A stretch of DNA of 9,848 nucleotides from Bacillota bacterium (lineage in GTDB: Bacteria > Bacillota > Clostridia > Oscillospirales > Oscillospiraceae): the NCBI GenBank assembly GCA_023395775.1, contig JAEWYA010000181.1:1-9848 (forward strand), written 5' to 3'. Positions 7,369 through 9,848 of this stretch are shown piece after piece; the stretch's first letter is position 1; each line of letters opens with the position of its first letter. The notes beneath the pieces are model-generated. The model did not search any database, had not been told where the DNA came from, and saw nothing but the letters and a program-made list of their open reading frames with translations. The position numbers and the translations under genes are program-made.

Positions 7369-8385
7369 TCAGCGGTCTGAATGATTCCAGGACTTTGGCA
7401 CATCATAGGGTCGGTAGGACGAGGTGAGCACCTTTTCAAAAATCGGCGCATCCGGGTCTTCCACCCGTTTCAAAATCTCCTCGCCCGCGGCGGCGCCCAG
7501 CTCATTCACCGGCTGGACAATGGAGTCAATCTGACTGGCGTAGAGCTGGTAAAAGTCAGACTCGTAATCCACAAAGCTGACAAGGTCGATGTCCCGGGCC
7601 AGCTGCACGCCCTTGCGGTGCAGGTAGATAATGGACTCCGAGGCCATCAGACCGTTGGTGACGATCACCGCGTCGCAATTTTGCTCCATCAGCTCGTCAA
7701 GGCACGTGCGCGCGCTGTTTTCCATGGAGTCCCCGTACCGGATGAAGGTCTCCTCCGGGGCCAGGCCGCAGTCCGAGATGGCCTGTTGATAGGCGGAAAT
7801 GCGCTCCTTGGTGGTGGACAGACGGGGAAGGCCCCCGATAATGCCGATGCGCCGGTCTCCCTTGCCCACCAAACGGCAGACACTGCGGTAGATGGGCTGG
7901 AAATTGGACACACACACGGAGGAAAATTTTTTCTCGCTGAAGACCCGGTCCACCAGCACCACCGGAAATCCGGCGGGAAGCAAACTGCTCAGCTGCTCAA
8001 AGCTGTCCATGGTACTGGCGATCAGAAGGCCGTCCACCAGTCCCGCGGTCAGGAGGCGGACATTCTTCTCCTCCCGCTCCATGTCCTCCTTGGTGTTGGC
8101 GATGATGAGGTGATAGCCGGCGGCGGCCAGATAATTCTCCACCGACTCGATCATGGTGGCAAAAAATTTGTTGGAGATATCCGGTACAATAAAGCCGATG
8201 GTCTTTTTCTTTCCGGTGCGAAAACTGCGGGCTGAAGCATCCGGCGTATAACCCAGCTGGGAAATGGCGGCATAGACTTTTTCCCGCGTCTCTTCCGAGA
8301 CGTATCGCGTGTTGTTGATGGTGTGTGAAACGGTGGCCGTGGACACACCGGCCATCTTCGCCACATCGCTGATGGTCACTTTCAT
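7369..8385 (-). CDS. LacI-family transcriptional regulator
   Basis: A 338-residue repressor-type regulator. Residues 4-24 form the N-terminal helix-turn-helix (TISDVAKMAGVSTATVSHTIN), residues 47-60 the hinge helix (YTPDASARSFRTGKK), and the rest a periplasmic-binding-protein-like sensor domain beginning TIGFIVPDISNKFF (62-75). The recognition helix has TVSH, as in E. coli RbsR, where many family members have TVSR. The hinge residue that usually is Leu and wedges into the central CpG step of the operator is Phe55 here. The start at 8383-8385 is dictated by the conserved HTH; the frame is open 100 codons further upstream but that stretch has no family similarity. AAAGGA lies about 14 bases upstream, rather far. 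Divergent to gap and next to three LacI-type operator cores, so gap is the likely target; the ligand is unknown, perhaps a sugar or sugar phosphate. Confidence 0.93.
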   Translation of the reverse strand: MKVTISDVAKMAGVSTATVSHTINNTRYVSEETREKVYAAISQLGYTPDASARSFRTGKKKTIGFIVPDISNKFFATMIESVENYLAAAGYHLIIANTKEDMEREEKNVRLLTAGLVDGLLIASTMDSFEQLSSLLPAGFPVVLVDRVFSEKKFSSVCVSNFQPIYRSVCRLVGKGDRRIGIIGGLPRLSTTKERISAYQQAISDCGLAPEETFIRYGDSMENSARTCLDELMEQNCDAVIVTNGLMASESIIYLHRKGVQLARDIDLVSFVDYESDFYQLYASQIDSIVQPVNELGAAAGEEILKRVEDPDAPIFEKVLTSSYRPYDVPKSWNHSDR

Positions 8386-8447
8386 AGTGGAGGACCGTTC
8401 CTTTCTAACTTTTCTTTCTTTCCCAGATACCTCTCGGGCGGCAAACG

Positions 8448-8481
8448 AAAAAGCACAGGTGCTCCGCGCAAAAACGAGCAC
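8448..8481 (-). promoter_or_regulatory. Alternative hairpins in the regulator's leader
   Basis: On the minus strand GTGCTC (8476-8481) can pair with GAGCAC (8459-8464), or the second arm can instead form a small hairpin with the adjacent GTGCT (8452-8456), followed by five T (8448-8452). The two are mutually exclusive, as in an attenuator, but the T-linked stem is only 4 bp with a 4-base loop, so this is weak evidence. Confidence 0.25.
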
Positions 8482-8527
8482 AGCCGCGCTTCGCGCCGTT
8501 TCCGCACTTTGCGTAAACCGGCTTGAT

Positions 8528-8537
8528 ATTACGTAAT
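8528..8537. promoter_or_regulatory. Perfect 10-bp palindrome after the regulator's promoter
   Basis: ATTACGTAAT lies 10-20 bases downstream of the predicted lacI-family gene start site. A related near-palindrome, TTTGCGTAAA, is centred 20 bp away at 8508-8517. Both have a central CpG as LacI-type operators do, but their flanks differ from the AANCGNTT sites near gap. Autoregulation is possible but unproven. Confidence 0.35.
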
Positions 8538-8553
8538 CCTTTAATTTAGTTTT

Positions 8554-8582
8554 AGTATATGCTTCTTCCGGCGCAACGTCAA
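8554..8582 (-). promoter_or_regulatory. Sigma-A-type promoter of the LacI-family regulator gene
   Basis: On the minus strand, TTGACG (8577-8582), 17 bp and TATACT (8554-8559); each box matches the consensus at five of six positions. Start near 8547, which gives an unusually long leader of about 160 bases before the ATG at 8385. The roughly 100 bases between this promoter and the gap promoter are AT-rich with no gene. Confidence 0.75.
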
Positions 8583-8679
8583 CCCCCTGTCCCGTTTTTT
8601 CGATTAAAAACTGTGCAGCTTTTCCAGGAATTATCGGTTTTATACAAGGAATACGGGGAATTCTTATAGTTTTTAACAC

Positions 8680-8708
8680 TTGCAAAGAAAATCAAGTTGT
8701 GATAATAT
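8680..8708 (+). promoter_or_regulatory. Promoter of gap
   Basis: TTGCAA at 8680-8685 with either TAATAT (8703-8708, 17-bp spacer) or GATAAT (8701-8706, 15-bp spacer, preceded by TG at 8698-8699 as an extended -10). The start would fall near 8713-8716, so the leader is about 80 bases. Confidence 0.65.
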
Positions 8709-8716
8709 GCTTATGC

Positions 8717-8749
8717 AAACGATTAACCAAAACGTTTGCGCAATCGTTT
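8717..8749. promoter_or_regulatory. Cluster of three LacI-type operator cores upstream of gap
   Basis: Three elements fit AANCGNTT: AAACGATT (8717-8724), AAACGTTT (8730-8737, a perfect palindrome) and AATCGTTT (8742-8749). The first and third are exact reverse complements. Their CpG centres are 13 and 12 bp apart. GCAAACG (8715-8721) and CGTTTGC (8733-8739) also form an inverted repeat. The right part of the middle site, CGTTTGCG, resembles E. coli PurR sites, and AAACGTTT is the core of RbsR/PurR-type operators. They begin at the predicted gap start site, where bound repressor would block transcription. The likely binder is the divergent LacI-family protein; a CcpA-like protein is the alternative. 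Confidence 0.6.
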
Positions 8750-8752
8750 TTA

Positions 8753-8772
8753 ACGGCCGCAAGCTGGGCCGT
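8753..8772 (+). other. Hairpin in gap leader
   Basis: ACGGCC (8753-8758) and GGCCGT (8767-8772) pair with an 8-base loop, ending 6 bases before the AAAGGGG ribosome site (8779-8785). It could protect the 5' end of a highly expressed mRNA; it leaves the ribosome site free. Confidence 0.4.
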
Positions 8773-8795
8773 ACTTTGAAAGGGGACTTTATCTC

Positions 8796-9809
8796 ATGAA
8801 GACTCAAATCGGTATTAATGGCTTTGGCCGCATCGGCCGTCTGGTTTTTCGCGCCGCCTTGACCCGTGACGACGTGGAGGTCGTCGCCTTGAACGATCCG
8901 TTCATGACTCCCGACTATATGGCCTATATGCTGCGCTATGACACCACTCACGGCCAGTTCCAGGGCACCATTGCCTATGAGGACGGCGCCCTGATCGTCA
9001 ACGGCCAGAAGATCACCGTCTTCGCTGAGAAGGAAGTCGGCAACATCCCTTGGGGCAAGGTGGGCGCGGAGTATATCTGCGAGTGCACCGGCCAGCACCT
9101 GACCAAGGAAAAGTGCCAGGGCCACATTGACGCCGGCGCGAAGCACGTAGTCATGGGCGCTCCCTCCAAGGACGACACCCCGATGTTCGTCATGGGCGTC
9201 AACAACAAGAAGTACACCTCCGACATGAAATTTGTGTCCAACGCCTCCTGCACTACCAACTGCCTGGCCCCCATCGCCAAGGTTCTGCATGAGAATTTCG
9301 GCATCAAGGAAGGCCTGATGACCACCGTCCACTCCGTCACCCCCACCCAGAAGATTCTGGACGGCGCTTCTTTGAAGGATTGGCGCGGCGGCCGCGCCGC
9401 CTGCGGCAACATCATCCCCTCCTCCACCGGCGCCGCCAAGGCCGTGGGCAAGGTCATTCCCGAGTTGAACGGCAAGCTGACCGGCATGTCCATGCGTGTT
9501 CCCACTCTGGACGTCTCCGTGGTGGACCTGACCGTCAATCTGGAAAAGCCCGCCTCCTATGAGGATATCTGCAAGGCCATGAAGGCCGCCTCCGAGGGAG
9601 AGTTGAAGGGCGTTTTGGGCTACACCGAGGACCCCGTGGTTTCCTCCGACTTTTTGGGCGACCCCCGCACCTCCATCTTCGACGCCGAGGCCGGCATCGC
9701 TCTGACCGACAGCTTCGTAAAGGTTGTTTCCTGGTACGACAACGAGTGCGGCTATTCCAACAAGATGGTGGATTTGATCCGCTATATGTCCTCCGTAGAC
9801 CACAAGTAA
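8796..9809 (+). CDS. gap: Glyceraldehyde-3-phosphate dehydrogenase, type I
   Basis: Glycolytic enzyme oxidising glyceraldehyde 3-phosphate with NAD and phosphate to 1,3-bisphosphoglycerate; cytosolic tetramer. At 337 residues it is full length. IGINGFGRIGRLVFRAAL (5-22) is the Rossmann nucleotide loop; Asp34 in ALNDPF is at the position expected to favour NAD over NADP. The active site SNASCTTNCLAP (148-159) has catalytic Cys152, and His179 is in MTTVHSVTP. The catalytic-domain segment DWRGGRAA..NIIPSSTGAAKAVGKVIPELNGKLTGM and the ending SWYDNECGYSNKMVDLI match the E. coli GapA-like branch rather than the Bacillus type with KDLRRARAA. AAAGGGG at 8779-8785 sets the start. Codon use is strongly biased to GGC, AAG, ACC and GCC, fitting high expression. 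Divergent from the LacI-family gene and preceded by its probable operators. Confidence 0.98.
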   Translation: MKTQIGINGFGRIGRLVFRAALTRDDVEVVALNDPFMTPDYMAYMLRYDTTHGQFQGTIAYEDGALIVNGQKITVFAEKEVGNIPWGKVGAEYICECTGQHLTKEKCQGHIDAGAKHVVMGAPSKDDTPMFVMGVNNKKYTSDMKFVSNASCTTNCLAPIAKVLHENFGIKEGLMTTVHSVTPTQKILDGASLKDWRGGRAACGNIIPSSTGAAKAVGKVIPELNGKLTGMSMRVPTLDVSVVDLTVNLEKPASYEDICKAMKAASEGELKGVLGYTEDPVVSSDFLGDPRTSIFDAEAGIALTDSFVKVVSWYDNECGYSNKMVDLIRYMSSVDHK

Positions 9810-9833
9810 GCCGTCTGAAAATCAAATAAGAAA

Positions 9834-9848
9834 GGCGGGCCCCCGCGC
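9834..9848 (+). terminator. Possible start of the gap terminator, cut by the window end
   Basis: A GC-rich self-complementary stretch begins about 25 bases after the gap stop (GCGGG at 9835-9839 against CCCGC at 9842-9846). The window ends before any T-run could be seen, so this is only a possibility. Confidence 0.25.

Noticed and set aside
8386..8685. The LacI-family reading frame is open for 100 codons upstream of the chosen start.
   Set aside because: The helix-turn-helix begins right at the chosen ATG as in all family members, the extension has no family-like content, and the predicted promoter lies inside it.
8713..8728. A canonical CcpA cre site at the left operator element.
   Set aside because: The left half fits cre (ATGCAAACG) but the right half fails at the final CA positions, so a generic LacI-family site is the safer call.
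8673..9803. A 376-codon open frame on the minus strand opposite gap.
   Set aside because: It is the antisense shadow of a highly biased GAPDH gene: Gly/Val/Ala/Leu-rich, no family motif, and it runs through the gap promoter.

Overview
The window reads as ordinary chromosomal DNA of a high-GC, anaerobic Bacillota (Clostridia; an Oscillospiraceae-like gut bacterium is my best guess). Pointers are the strong purine-rich Shine-Dalgarno sites, sigma-A-type promoters, a transketolase split into two genes, a C-X7-C iron-sulfur spacing in MutY that I associate with clostridia, and an orphan PflX-type radical SAM protein. The taxonomic call is inference. I see no mobile element, CRISPR array, tRNA, rRNA or phage gene.

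Layout. Positions 1-3808 (+) hold a tight same-strand run: the C-terminal part of the DNA-repair glycosylase MutY, two tandem paralogous GNAT acetyltransferases, a small two-CxxC zinc-ribbon protein, thymidine kinase and a PflX-like radical SAM protein. Stop/start overlaps (mutY/GNAT1 and tdk/radical SAM) and short gaps suggest an operon, although its promoter lies outside the window. It meets the convergent fumarase gene (3945-5303, -) at a strong hairpin, 3812-3848, that works best as the fumC terminator. fumC is divergent from a two-gene transketolase operon (5547-7290, +); each side has its own recognisable promoter in the 243-bp gap. The transketolase operon converges on a LacI-family regulator (7369-8385, -) across a second shared terminator. 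The regulator is divergent from glyceraldehyde-3-phosphate dehydrogenase (8796-9809, +), with a 410-bp intergenic region between them.

How the genes relate. The right half is central carbon metabolism: fumarase, transketolase and GAPDH. The LacI-type regulator sits next to gap, and three AANCGNTT elements, the type of core that LacI-family proteins bind, lie at and just after the predicted gap transcription start. The simplest model is that this regulator represses gap. The left half is nucleotide repair and salvage with accessory enzymes.

Nothing here looks like a wholly new system. The points most worth a second look are the operator array upstream of gap together with the regulator's unusual hinge residue, the variant P-loop of thymidine kinase, the tdk-coupled PflX-like enzyme of unknown substrate, and the two-CxxC protein.
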